From: Thiomicrorhabdus sediminis
GTDB taxonomy: Bacteria; Pseudomonadota; Gammaproteobacteria; Thiomicrospirales; Thiomicrospiraceae
NCBI RefSeq assembly: GCF_005885815.1
Contig: NZ_CP040602.1
Span: forward strand, 511,630 to 575,629
DNA length: 64,000 bases
Direction of reading: 5' to 3'
Position numbers and translations under genes: made by a program. Positions 36,759 through 45,600 of this stretch are shown piece after piece (the first letter of the stretch is position 1; the number at the start of each line of letters is the position of its first letter). The notes under the pieces were generated by a model, which did not search any database, had not been told where the DNA came from, and saw only the letters and a program-made list of their open reading frames with translations.

Positions 36759-37634
36759 ATGCTTCGAGTTTCTCAAAAACCATTACATCTAAAGTTGATT
36801 ATCGCGTTATTTGCGTTGTTGTTCAGTGCGCCGAATTACGCCCAGCAAAATTTAGCTAACGATAAGTCACCGGTGCAGGAATTGAAGCGACAGGCCGATA
36901 TTTTTCAACTCGGCTTGCAGGCAATGGAACGGAATAACCGAGATGAAGCGCTAGCGTTATGGAGCCAATTGGCAGAGTCCGGTGAATTGATTCCCGAGTT
37001 AGCTCGCGCGGTGGAAAATAATATTGCCGTTGTGTTGATTCAGCAAAAGCGTTATGACGAAGCTAAGAAACGTTTGGATCGAGCATTAGAGTCGAATCCT
37101 CAAGTTGCGACAACCTTGGCTAACCTTAATCAAATCTACGCTTATGAAGCACAAAAGGCTTATAAACAAGTCTTTAAAGACAGCAAGGTAATCGAGCCAA
37201 CAGCACAGCTGCTTTATTTTGATATTAAGAGCGCACAGTTACCTAATCAGCAAGTGGTGATCAAAGCGGAAAATGCAGATGGTATGCGTGTGGTGAAAAA
37301 GCAGGTGGAGCTGTGGCGTCAGGCTTGGGCCAGTCAGAATGTCGAGCGTTATTTGAGTTTCTATGATGATAAAGCCTTTATCCCCAAAAACGGTTGGTCG
37401 CTGGATTATTGGATCAAAAACCGTCATATTAGTCTAAAGCGTCCTGATTATATTAAGGTCTATGTCGATGAATTGACCTTGACTCCGATCAGTGATGATT
37501 TTATCCGCGCGCGTTTTTATCAGCGTTATGACTCGGATCGTTTTAAAGACGATGTCTACAAGGTCTTGTTATGGCAAAAACATAATAACCAGTGGAAAAT
37601 CGTCCAAGAGGTAGTGATGTATGACGGCAAATAG
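36759..37634 (+). CDS. exported TPR/NTF2-like protein, partner of the L,D-transpeptidase
   Basis: The protein has a signal-like segment LKLIIALFALLFSAPNYAQ. A short TPR-like region follows (LGLQAMERNNRDEALALWSQL and RYDEAKKRLDRALE). A C-terminal NTF2-like (Cds6-type) domain runs from about VKKQVELWRQAWASQNVERYLSFY to WKIVQEVVMYDGK. This domain is often fused or adjacent to YkuD-type transpeptidases, where it may hold substrate. Its end overlaps the transpeptidase gene by 14 bp. Starts at 36675 (TTG), 36729 and 36759 are all possible; 36759 gives the most normal signal peptide, and none has a good ribosome-binding site. Confidence 0.75.
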   Translation: MLRVSQKPLHLKLIIALFALLFSAPNYAQQNLANDKSPVQELKRQADIFQLGLQAMERNNRDEALALWSQLAESGELIPELARAVENNIAVVLIQQKRYDEAKKRLDRALESNPQVATTLANLNQIYAYEAQKAYKQVFKDSKVIEPTAQLLYFDIKSAQLPNQQVVIKAENADGMRVVKKQVELWRQAWASQNVERYLSFYDDKAFIPKNGWSLDYWIKNRHISLKRPDYIKVYVDELTLTPISDDFIRARFYQRYDSDRFKDDVYKVLLWQKHNNQWKIVQEVVMYDGK

Positions 37635-38700
37635 TCGTTGTCATAATTGGTTATTAAAAGCCGCTTTAGCTGCATGCTTGGCGGTCAATGCGGTGCATGC
37701 AGACGAAGTGCTGCAAACCGAGCAGAAACTGATTAACGGTTTGCAATCGGTACAGCAACTGCAGCTGCAACAGGCCTTGACGACTTTTGAAGAGCTGGGC
37801 GAGCGCTTTCCCAAATATAAATTGGCACACCTGTTAAAAGCCGATTTACTGGCTGCAAAAGCCGGCAATTTGCAACTGATTGAACAGGTACGTCAGCAGA
37901 ACCCGAAAAGTGTTGCCAGGCTCATCGACGAAGCCGAGGTGCGTTGGCAGTTTTCCAACAATAATCTCAAGCATACCGATGAGTTTAACGATTTTGTCTT
38001 AAAAAGCGCCGAGCAAAAACATATTATCCTGGTCAGTCTGCAAGAAAGTCGTTTGTATGTATACAAACGCGATGCCGGAAAAGGCATGCAGCGTATTGCC
38101 GATTATTACGTCACTATGGGGCGAAAAGGCAGCGGTAAAGAGCGCGAAGGCGATTTACGTACACCGATTGGTGTCTATCATATTGTCGATTTATTGCCAG
38201 GGTCTGACTTACCGGATTTATACGGAGTAGGTGCCTTGCCGCTGAATTACCCGAATATCTGGGATAAATCTAACGGTAAAACCGGTTCGGGGATCTGGTT
38301 GCATGGCGTGCCGAGTGATACCTATATTCGAGCACCTAGGGCGAGTCGCGGTTGTGTGGTATTGAATAACAAAGCGATGGAACGTCTATTGTCGGAATAC
38401 GACATCCCTTTTGCCACACCGGTTGTTATTGTTGACCAGCCGGTCGATAAAACCTTGATGGCCTCGTCGCAATATCTGCTTACGCAAATCCAAGCTTGGT
38501 TGGCGGATAACCAACCGCAAGTGAATTGGCAGCAGGTCAGCGTGTTCCGCTACCCGAACGAAAAAGATCTGTTTTATGTGACGTTCCCCGATCCTGACAG
38601 TCAGCGTTTACATCATCAATTTTGGAAGCGCGATGGCGATGGGGACTGGATAGTTAAGGTGGAATCGGCTGATGAAATTAATAAGTTAGCGCAAAAATAG
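37621..38700 (+). CDS. L,D-transpeptidase (YkuD domain)
   Basis: This periplasmic enzyme cross-links or modifies peptidoglycan through meso-diaminopimelate, or attaches proteins. It has a signal peptide ending around NAVHA-DEV, an N-terminal helical region, and the YkuD domain from about residue 138 (HIILVSLQESRLYVYKRD). The active site IWLHGVPSDTYIRAP...SRGCVVL has His and Cys245. A C-terminal NTF2-like tail follows (NEKDLFYVTFPDPD...). Length is 359 residues. The preceding gene carries a related C-terminal domain, and the two overlap. Confidence 0.9.
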   Translation: MTANSRCHNWLLKAALAACLAVNAVHADEVLQTEQKLINGLQSVQQLQLQQALTTFEELGERFPKYKLAHLLKADLLAAKAGNLQLIEQVRQQNPKSVARLIDEAEVRWQFSNNNLKHTDEFNDFVLKSAEQKHIILVSLQESRLYVYKRDAGKGMQRIADYYVTMGRKGSGKEREGDLRTPIGVYHIVDLLPGSDLPDLYGVGALPLNYPNIWDKSNGKTGSGIWLHGVPSDTYIRAPRASRGCVVLNNKAMERLLSEYDIPFATPVVIVDQPVDKTLMASSQYLLTQIQAWLADNQPQVNWQQVSVFRYPNEKDLFYVTFPDPDSQRLHHQFWKRDGDGDWIVKVESADEINKLAQK

Positions 38701-38730
38701 CCTAATTAACAGCCTCAATTTATGTACAAA

Positions 38731-38756
38731 AAAGCCGTCTAAAAACGGCTTTTTTA
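38731..38756. terminator. bidirectional terminator between the L,D-transpeptidase and carboxypeptidase genes
   Basis: AAAGCCGT (38731-38738) and ACGGCTTT (38745-38752) form a stem around CTAAAA, with an A run before and a T run after. It can therefore act in both directions between the convergent genes. Confidence 0.88.
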
Positions 38757-38785
38757 GTTTTAAGAACAATGTAAAAGAAGAGAGC

Positions 38786-39781
38786 TTAGTTCAGCTTCAT
38801 ACTCTCCACTGGCGCTGTAGCGGCCTGATTTGGCTTCTCATGATGTTGATGTGGGTGTTGCTCGGAGTGCTTGAGCGACTGTTCGATAATTCGCATTTTG
38901 CTTTTGTAGCTGTCGGCAATCTTTTTTCCCTGGATTTTCTGTTCTGTCCACAGCTCGACATCGCGCCACATTTTAAAAATCTCTTGTTGGCTCGGCATGG
39001 AACCCGCGGAACGCAGTTCCAAGGTGAGCACCGGGATATTCAGGTATTCTCCGGCATAACGCCCTAGTGAACCGGGGTAGGTACCCAGTTCACGATGGTG
39101 TAAAGCACCGATTTTATTGGGTATGGCATGATCAGGGCCGTCATAGTCAAGTAAGCCATAGGGAGCGTGAATGGAAATAATCGCATCCGGTTTAAACTCT
39201 TTGATGGTATTGACCAATAGCTGAGTTTCGGGCTCTGAGTTAGCGCTTTCACCTGGATAACGGCGCTTGTTTTTATAACGCTGCCAGCTCTTCAGTGCCA
39301 ATTCATCCCAGTCGGGAGAGGGGAAGTTGCGGTTAATGTCGACGCCATTGGCGTTAACACGAGTCGCAGGCCCCTGAAAAAGTCCATCGGGATTGGCCAA
39401 TGGAAAAAACATCCAGTTCTGGCGTGTTTCGTTCTGGTTTGCCTGCATATTCATCATCCATAAATAGGTCAGGCTAATCGCGGTATATTCATCGCCATGG
39501 ATACCGCTGATAAACAGAATATTTCCGGTCGGCTTGTTGCTGTGTTGCTCTGCGGGAGTAAAGCGCTTGATTGGAATAGCGCGCTTTTCAATGCTTGCGA
39601 TAGGACCGGCTTGCATATTCAACTCAAGGCAACCATCGTATTTAACGGTTCTTAAGGTGTGTGACCACTCTTTGCAAAATGATTCGATATTCTGTGAATT
39701 GGTGTCTGATGGAGTGCTGGCGAAACTGCTGGCGCTGAAAATCAAGCCAGCAACAAGAATCCACGATTTTTGGTTTAGCAT
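38786..39781 (-). CDS. exported M14-family zinc carboxypeptidase (MpaA-like)
   Basis: The 331-residue protein has a signal peptide ending near SSFA-STP and a zinc carboxypeptidase fold. The zinc ligands are seen in SGIHGDEYTAIS (His and Glu) and ISIHAPYG (His). NPDGLFQGPATRVNANGVDINRNFP supplies the substrate-binding Arg and Asn-Arg pair, and the catalytic Glu is in VLTLELRSAG. Relatives such as MpaA cut the gamma-D-glutamyl-diaminopimelate bond in murein peptides, but this one is exported, so it may trim cell-wall peptides in the periplasm. The His-rich C-terminal tail (HPHQHHEKP) is unusual and may hold metal. Confidence 0.85.
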   Translation of the reverse strand: MLNQKSWILVAGLIFSASSFASTPSDTNSQNIESFCKEWSHTLRTVKYDGCLELNMQAGPIASIEKRAIPIKRFTPAEQHSNKPTGNILFISGIHGDEYTAISLTYLWMMNMQANQNETRQNWMFFPLANPDGLFQGPATRVNANGVDINRNFPSPDWDELALKSWQRYKNKRRYPGESANSEPETQLLVNTIKEFKPDAIISIHAPYGLLDYDGPDHAIPNKIGALHHRELGTYPGSLGRYAGEYLNIPVLTLELRSAGSMPSQQEIFKMWRDVELWTEQKIQGKKIADSYKSKMRIIEQSLKHSEQHPHQHHEKPNQAATAPVESMKLN

Positions 39782-39830
39782 TCTGTACGTTAATTTCTGT
39801 TAAATGGTTATTCGTATTTATTCAAAGGAA

Positions 39831-40982
39831 TTATTCCTCTGCATCGCCTCTCAGGCTTAAAGCAGAGGCTTCATCCATCCCAATGCCCTCTGGCGGTGGT
39901 AGTTTACTATTAAGCTTGATATTAAGGCGTAAATCATTCGCAGAATCTGCATAGCGTAACGCATCCTGATAGGTGATCTGCTGACTTTCATAGAGGTCAA
40001 ATAGAGCCTGGTCAAAGGTTTGCATGCCGATGGCGGAGGATTTCTGCATAATCTCTTTCAGTGCTCCGACATTTCCTTGCATAATCAGTTCAGAGACGCG
40101 TGGAGTGTTGATCAACACTTCGACCGCAGCAATACGTCCACCGCCGATCTTCGGAATCAAGCGTTGCGAAACAATGGCTTTCAGGTTCAATGACAAATCC
40201 ATCAGGATATGGTTTTTCTGGATAGCCGGGAAAAAATTGACGATACGATCCAGTGTCTGGTTGGTATTGTTGGCGTGCAGTGTCGATACGCAAAGGTGGC
40301 CAGTCTCGGCGAAGGCAATCGCGTGTTCCATGGTTTCGTGTGAGCGAATCTCACCAATCAAAATAACATTAGGCGCCTGTCGTAAGGTGTTTTTCAAGGC
40401 GGCTTCATAGCTTTCGGTGTCCACACCGACTTCTCGCTGGGTGATAATGCTTTTCTTATGGCTATGGACGAATTCGATCGGGTCTTCAATCGTGATGATA
40501 TGACCGTCCATGGTCTGGTTACGTACACCAATCAAACTGGCCAAGGTCGTCGACTTACCGGAGCCGGTTCCACCTACCATTAGCAGCAAGCCGTTTTTTT
40601 CTTTAATGAACTCTTTCATTACCGGCGGCAGGTTCAGCGTTTCGAACTCTGGAATATCGGTATGAACTGAGCGGATAACCATACCCGGTGTGCCGCGTTG
40701 CATAAAGATATTGACACGGTAACGCGCCGTGCCGGGGATATGATAGGCAAAGTTACATTCCTGAGTCTCGTGGAAAATGGCTCTTTGATCATCGTTCATC
40801 ATCAGCTCAGTAAGCAACGTTGCCATTTCGGGATCGATGACGTCCTCAGTAATTGTCTCAAGGTGACCATCTTTCTTCATGGTAATCGGGCGACCGGCAG
40901 TGACGAATAAATCCGAGCCGCCACTTTGTGTGAAATGGAGAAGAATCTTATCGAATTCACTTAGGTTTTCAGGTTCTGCCAT
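39831..40982 (-). CDS. pilU: twitching motility ATPase PilU
   Basis: PilU is the accessory retraction ATPase of type IV pili, acting with PilT at the inner-membrane base. The hexameric secretion ATPase has LLMVGGTGSGKSTTLASLIG (Walker A), HIITIEDPIEFVHSHKKSII, the Asp box ILIGEIRSHETMEHAIAFAETGHL, and His box residues. It is preceded by pilT in the same orientation. I start at ATG 40982, which has AAAGGAG at proper spacing; the extension to 41000 would use a TTG lying over this site. Confidence 0.93.
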   Translation of the reverse strand: MAEPENLSEFDKILLHFTQSGGSDLFVTAGRPITMKKDGHLETITEDVIDPEMATLLTELMMNDDQRAIFHETQECNFAYHIPGTARYRVNIFMQRGTPGMVIRSVHTDIPEFETLNLPPVMKEFIKEKNGLLLMVGGTGSGKSTTLASLIGVRNQTMDGHIITIEDPIEFVHSHKKSIITQREVGVDTESYEAALKNTLRQAPNVILIGEIRSHETMEHAIAFAETGHLCVSTLHANNTNQTLDRIVNFFPAIQKNHILMDLSLNLKAIVSQRLIPKIGGGRIAAVEVLINTPRVSELIMQGNVGALKEIMQKSSAIGMQTFDQALFDLYESQQITYQDALRYADSANDLRLNIKLNSKLPPPEGIGMDEASALSLRGDAEE

Positions 40983-41049
40983 ATCGAGCTCCTTTGACAA
41001 TATCGCTACTGGTTAGGTGAATAGGTAAATCGATGAGTTGCTAGTTAAA

Positions 41050-42087
41050 CTAAGCGAACAAACTCTTATTGACCGCCTTACTTCTGGCATCGTCTTTATA
41101 AATCACATTTTTGTCGACCAAGGCTTTGAGGTTCTGATCCATGGTCTGCATGCCCAATTGGTTGGAAGTTTGGATTACCGAATACATCTGAGGAATCTTC
41201 GCTTCACGAATCAGGTTTCGAATCGCCGAATTGACCAGCATGATTTCATGGGCGGCGACACGTCCACCGGTCGTTTTTTTCAATAAGGTTTGTGAAATAA
41301 CGGCTTGCAGAGATTCCGACAACATAGAACGCACCATCTCTTTTTCCTCTGCAGGGAATACGTCAATGATTCGGTCGATGGTCTTTGCCGCCGAACTGGT
41401 ATGCAAGGTTCCAAATACCAAGTGACCGGTTTCCGCGGCGGTCATCGCCAAACGTATGGTTTCCAAGTCTCGCATCTCACCAACGAGGATGACATCGGGG
41501 TCTTCACGAAGAGCGGAGCGTAAAGCGTTGTTGAAGCTTTTGGTGTCTCGGTGAACTTCACGCTGGTTAATCAGCGCGCGGTGGGATTTATGCACGAATT
41601 CGATAGGGTCTTCAACGGTAAGAATATGAGCCGGATCGCGTTTGTTGATATAGTCGACCATGGCGGCAAGCGTTGTCGATTTACCAGAACCGGTCGGGCC
41701 GGTTACCAATACCAGTCCACGAGGGAATTCGGCAATGTTCTTGAATACCGGGGGGGTATTGAGGTCTTCCAATGTGAGAATCTTGCTTGGAATGGTACGA
41801 AATACGGCGGCAATGCCTCGGTTTTGAAAAAAGACATTGGCACGAAAACGAGCGATTTTAGGCAGTTCAAAAGAAAAATCGGCTTCCAGGGTTTCTTCAA
41901 AGCCGCGACGTTGTTCGTCGCTCATAATGTCGTATACCATCTTTTGCAGCTGTTCGGCTTCAAAATCTGGCGCTTCGATACGTTGTACATCACCGTCGAT
42001 TCGGATAATCGGAGGCTGACCGGTAGAGAGGTGCAAGTCAGAAGCACCTTGTTCAACACCAAATTCAAGTAGTTGGGTAATATCCAT
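41050..42087 (-). CDS. pilT: type IV pilus retraction ATPase PilT
   Basis: PilT powers pilus retraction for twitching and DNA uptake. The 345-residue protein starts MDITQLLEFGVEQGASDLHLS, has Walker A GPTGSGKST at about 130-138, ILTVEDPIEFVHKSHRALI, Asp box ILVGEMRDLETIRLAMTAAETGHL, His box TLHTSSAAKTIDRI, and the PilT-specific AIRNLIRE motif near the C-terminus. PilU follows 67 bp downstream. With the comEA-like gene in the same window it supports natural transformation capacity. Confidence 0.96.
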   Translation of the reverse strand: MDITQLLEFGVEQGASDLHLSTGQPPIIRIDGDVQRIEAPDFEAEQLQKMVYDIMSDEQRRGFEETLEADFSFELPKIARFRANVFFQNRGIAAVFRTIPSKILTLEDLNTPPVFKNIAEFPRGLVLVTGPTGSGKSTTLAAMVDYINKRDPAHILTVEDPIEFVHKSHRALINQREVHRDTKSFNNALRSALREDPDVILVGEMRDLETIRLAMTAAETGHLVFGTLHTSSAAKTIDRIIDVFPAEEKEMVRSMLSESLQAVISQTLLKKTTGGRVAAHEIMLVNSAIRNLIREAKIPQMYSVIQTSNQLGMQTMDQNLKALVDKNVIYKDDARSKAVNKSLFA

Positions 42088-42265
42088 AATTCAGACCTTC
42101 AACAGCAAGATTAACGGGTAAGTGTTGAAATTCATTATAGAGAAGCTAGAGGCTAATGAGAATAAAAAACTCCTATGAGTTTGATAAAGCTTTTTGGTGA
42201 GAGGCTGAATACAGCTAAAAACGCTTGTGGTTAAGATGTGATTTAACGCTATGGTTAGGCACGGT

Positions 42266-42730
42266 TCAAAAACCGATTTTATGCACCAACGGTTCCAAGT
42301 TGGCTTTTTTGTAGGCTTTCCAGCGTTCGCGCCCCATTTCAATAAGGTATTCGGACTGATCGAGGATCTCGATGGTGCGTTGGTATTGTGGATAAAAATC
42401 CGCAAAATTTGGATGCATATTGATAAGCACATCTTCGCATTTTTTATCAATCTGTTCGCCGAACAGTTGAATAGGCGCTTTCATCTCTTGCGCAAAAGCA
42501 TGGTGAATAAAGCTTTGCGGCGATTGGTTCCACAGGGTTAGGTCAAAGCGTTGCGCTTCTTGAATATCGGCAAAACGCACATCGGCACGACGTTGCTGTT
42601 TCCAGATGGTTTTTAACAGCTTAGCCAGAAACTGTTCGCGCTCTTTCGGCTCGCTACTATTAAGCACATAAAACACCACGTCTTGTGATGCTGTTGCGCT
42701 GGAGTGGGGCTGCGTCGTTTCGATGCTCAT
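42266..42730 (-). CDS. holC: DNA polymerase III chi subunit
   Basis: HolC links the clamp-loader complex to single-strand binding protein. The 154-residue protein has the family's VVFYVLNSSEPKEREQFLAKLL start, then a compact alpha/beta domain ending RERWKAYKKANLEPLVHKIGF. I start at ATG 42730; the longer frame to 42748 would use TTG. It is placed 23 bp after pepA on the same strand, an order conserved in many gammaproteobacteria. Confidence 0.87.
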   Translation of the reverse strand: MSIETTQPHSSATASQDVVFYVLNSSEPKEREQFLAKLLKTIWKQQRRADVRFADIQEAQRFDLTLWNQSPQSFIHHAFAQEMKAPIQLFGEQIDKKCEDVLINMHPNFADFYPQYQRTIEILDQSEYLIEMGRERWKAYKKANLEPLVHKIGF

Positions 42731-42753
42731 GGTTTTGCCTATTTTCAATCTAT

Positions 42754-44238
42754 TTAAGCGTTAGCGCTATTGACCAAGAACTGAACCAGGGTCGGTACCG
42801 GGCGCCCGCTAGCGCCTTTATTGGCACCACTTGTCCAAGCCGTACCGGCGATATCCAAATGAGCCCAATCGACTTCTTTAGTGTAGCGTGCTAAAAATTG
42901 TGCTGCGGTAATGGTGCCGCCTTCGCGTCCACCGATATTGGCCATATCGGCAAAGTTGGATTTTAACTGTTCATCCCACTCTTCACCTAAAGGTAGCTGC
43001 CATAAACGATCATAGGTATATTGACCTGATGCAATCAACTCATCAACCAGCTCTTGATTATTACCCAATACTGCCGAAACATGGTTGCCCAGTGCGATAA
43101 TACAAGCGCCGGTCAACGTCGCCATATCAATGACTTTTGCCGGTTTATAGGCTTGTTGCACATAAGTTAAGGCGTCACACAGAATCAAACGGCCTTCCGC
43201 ATCGGTATTAAGGATCTCAATGGTCTGACCGGAAAGGGAGGTTACCACATCCCCCGGTTTGATCGCATTGCCGGCCGGCATGTTTTCTGTGGAGGGTATC
43301 ACAGCAACGACATTGATTGCAGGTTTGAGCTCACCCAGTGCTTTAAAGACCCCCAGCACTGTTGCCGCACCGCCCATGTCATATTTCATCTCGTCCATTG
43401 AGGCGCCAGGTTTCAGGGAAATACCTCCGGTATCGAAAGTGACCCCTTTACCAACTAGAGCAATCGGTGCTTGCTCGGCATCCGCCCCCTGATATGACAA
43501 GCAGATCATTTTCGGTGGCGTTGGGGTGCCTTGCGCTACAGCCATAAATGACCCCATCCCCATCTCGATCATTTGTTCACGTTCGAGGATATTGACATCA
43601 AAACCGTAGTCTTTAGCCAATTGTTCGGCGGTTTCGGCCAGGTAAGCCGGGGTACAAAAGTTGCTTGGCATATTGGCAAGATCTTTCGTCAATGTCATGC
43701 CTTTTGCGGTAGCCTGCGCTTGTAGTGCCGCGTTGGCTTCATCACAACCGACAAAATTGACTTGCTGAAGTCTGCTTTCCAGCGGTTCAAATTTGCCACG
43801 GCTGGCGTGGCTATATTGATAAAGGCTTTGTTGAATAATCAAAGTGTTTTGTAAGGTACTCCAGCTCTTGTCGAAACCCTCTGGATGGATTTGTGCCATA
43901 AAATTGTCGATCTGCTCGGAGCCGTTTTGTTTAACGGCTTCGGCAGCGGCCTTGATTGCGGTTAGATAGCCTTTTACCGTCAGTTTATCGAGTTCACCTA
44001 AACCTACCAGAATCAGGCGAGACACCTTAATGCCCTGTGGTTTGATTAGAGTAAGTGTTTTTCCTAGGGCTCCTTTCAAATCGCCGCTATCCGTAAGTTC
44101 TTGCATTAGATTGGCTAGATCCGCTTGGTTTGATAGGCCTGTTGTATCGGCGGCAATATTGCCCTGTTTATCTACCGGTACGATCCAAGTATCGTCAGTT
44201 TGGCTTGCAGAAGAGAAAGAGAAACTTAGGTTTTTCAT
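42754..44238 (-). CDS. pepA: leucyl aminopeptidase (cytosol aminopeptidase, M17)
   Basis: PepA removes N-terminal residues from peptides and in some species also binds DNA. The 494-residue protein has the M17 catalytic part: VGKGVTFDTGGISLKPGASMDEMKYDMGGAA with metal-binding Asp and Lys, and the signature ILNTDAEGRLILCDAL. The N-terminal macro-like domain is present. Length is typical. It diverges from lptF, and holC follows it. This pepA-lptF arrangement is common in gammaproteobacteria. Confidence 0.96.
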   Translation of the reverse strand: MKNLSFSFSSASQTDDTWIVPVDKQGNIAADTTGLSNQADLANLMQELTDSGDLKGALGKTLTLIKPQGIKVSRLILVGLGELDKLTVKGYLTAIKAAAEAVKQNGSEQIDNFMAQIHPEGFDKSWSTLQNTLIIQQSLYQYSHASRGKFEPLESRLQQVNFVGCDEANAALQAQATAKGMTLTKDLANMPSNFCTPAYLAETAEQLAKDYGFDVNILEREQMIEMGMGSFMAVAQGTPTPPKMICLSYQGADAEQAPIALVGKGVTFDTGGISLKPGASMDEMKYDMGGAATVLGVFKALGELKPAINVVAVIPSTENMPAGNAIKPGDVVTSLSGQTIEILNTDAEGRLILCDALTYVQQAYKPAKVIDMATLTGACIIALGNHVSAVLGNNQELVDELIASGQYTYDRLWQLPLGEEWDEQLKSNFADMANIGGREGGTITAAQFLARYTKEVDWAHLDIAGTAWTSGANKGASGRPVPTLVQFLVNSANA

Positions 44239-44429
44239 TGGGATGGAGTCCTTGCATTGATTGTTTTTTTTACCAAAGGTATGCGGCCAAAAGCACAGTT
44301 TTTATCAGCCAGGCCGTCTTTATATCCGGCTTGTGTTTCGCCTGAGAGATTCGCTGGGTATAATGGCAGCGGTCAACTTACAATTTGGCTTAATTTAATT
44401 CATCCTATTCTAATTGAGAGAGCCGGTTT

Positions 44430-45557
44430 TTGCGAATTCTCGATAAATATATTTACAAAGAACTTGGGCAGACATTTGCAGCGGTGTTGATTGTGCTATT
44501 GCTGATTACATTCGGCAGTGAAGCCACTCAATTGCTGACCCATGCCATTGAAGGCAAAATACCTTCTTCAGTGGTTTTTCAGGTGTTGCTGCTGAAAATC
44601 CCTCCGGCTTTGGAAATTATTCTGCCTTTGGTCGCTTTGCTTGCGGTCATGCTCGCTATCGGCCGATTGTATCAAGATCAGGAAATGGTGGTTTTGCAAA
44701 GCTGCGCCATTACCCCAAAGTATTTTCAACAACGCATCAGTCATTTTCTTATTCCGGTGGCGCTGTTCACGGCGTTGATTAGTCTTTATGTCACGCCTTG
44801 GGCTTATCAGCAGGAACGTGTGATCATCGCCGAGGCACAGACGGTTTCTCCGATGGCCGGTTTGGTGGCCGGTAAGTTCAACCCTTTACCCAATAATCAA
44901 GGCGTGCTCTATGCTAAAACCATTGAGGATGGACAAATGCGCAATGTTTGGCTGCAGCTGAGAAGTCCGCAGGTGGATATGGTGTTAAGTGCGCCTGTAG
45001 GGCGTTTTGAATGGCGTGATAACCGGGTTGTCCTGGTTTTAGAGAATGGCCAAAGTTACCGTGGTCTGCATGGTATTAATCTGACGGGCGCTTTTAATTC
45101 AGAGATGAATGTGCCGTCGGCCGAGGTGAGTATTCAGAAGTTTGCTCGTTACGAAGGCGTATTGCCGGCGTTGACGCCGATTGCATCAAGACCTGAATTA
45201 TTGGAATCCTCTACAATCGCCTTATGGCATGCGTCAACCAATGAAGCGCAGGCATTGCTGCAATGGCGTTTGGTAACGCCGATAGGTGTTTTGATTTTAG
45301 GTTTAATCGGCTTGAAGCTGAGTAAAACCGGGCCACGAGAAGGGCGTTTTGCCAAGATATTTATCGCTTTGCTGGTTTACATTCTTTATAACCAGTTTTT
45401 GGTGATGGGGCGTGATGCCATTGGCAATGGTGGTTGGCCTGCCTGGCTGGGTTTGTGGCCGGTTGTGCTGGTTTTTGCCATGTTGGCATTAACCGATCAC
45501 AGTGGTGAACATGCGTGGTGGCGTTTACGCCGTTTAAGACCGGGAAGCAGGCTCTGA
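44430..45557 (+). CDS. lptF: LPS export ABC transporter permease LptF
   Basis: LptF is an inner-membrane subunit of the LptB2FGC machine that extracts lipopolysaccharide. The 375-residue YjgP/YjgQ family protein has six membrane helices, three at each end, around a periplasmic jellyroll (about 125-255). The start LRILDKYIYKELGQTFAAV and the end with repeated helices fit LptF. The start codon is TTG 44430. lptG follows within 45 bp. Confidence 0.93.
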   Translation: MRILDKYIYKELGQTFAAVLIVLLLITFGSEATQLLTHAIEGKIPSSVVFQVLLLKIPPALEIILPLVALLAVMLAIGRLYQDQEMVVLQSCAITPKYFQQRISHFLIPVALFTALISLYVTPWAYQQERVIIAEAQTVSPMAGLVAGKFNPLPNNQGVLYAKTIEDGQMRNVWLQLRSPQVDMVLSAPVGRFEWRDNRVVLVLENGQSYRGLHGINLTGAFNSEMNVPSAEVSIQKFARYEGVLPALTPIASRPELLESSTIALWHASTNEAQALLQWRLVTPIGVLILGLIGLKLSKTGPREGRFAKIFIALLVYILYNQFLVMGRDAIGNGGWPAWLGLWPVVLVFAMLALTDHSGEHAWWRLRRLRPGSRL

Positions 45558-45600
45558 TGGTTTGCCTAGCGAAACTCAACGCACTAGCGGGTGGTTGTAT

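Noticed and set aside
41551-42072. 173-residue plus-strand frame
   Set aside because: It is antisense to pilT, which has all its ATPase motifs intact on the minus strand.
42091-42450. 119-residue minus-strand frame after holC
   Set aside because: It overlaps holC in another frame and has no ribosome-binding site or recognisable domain.
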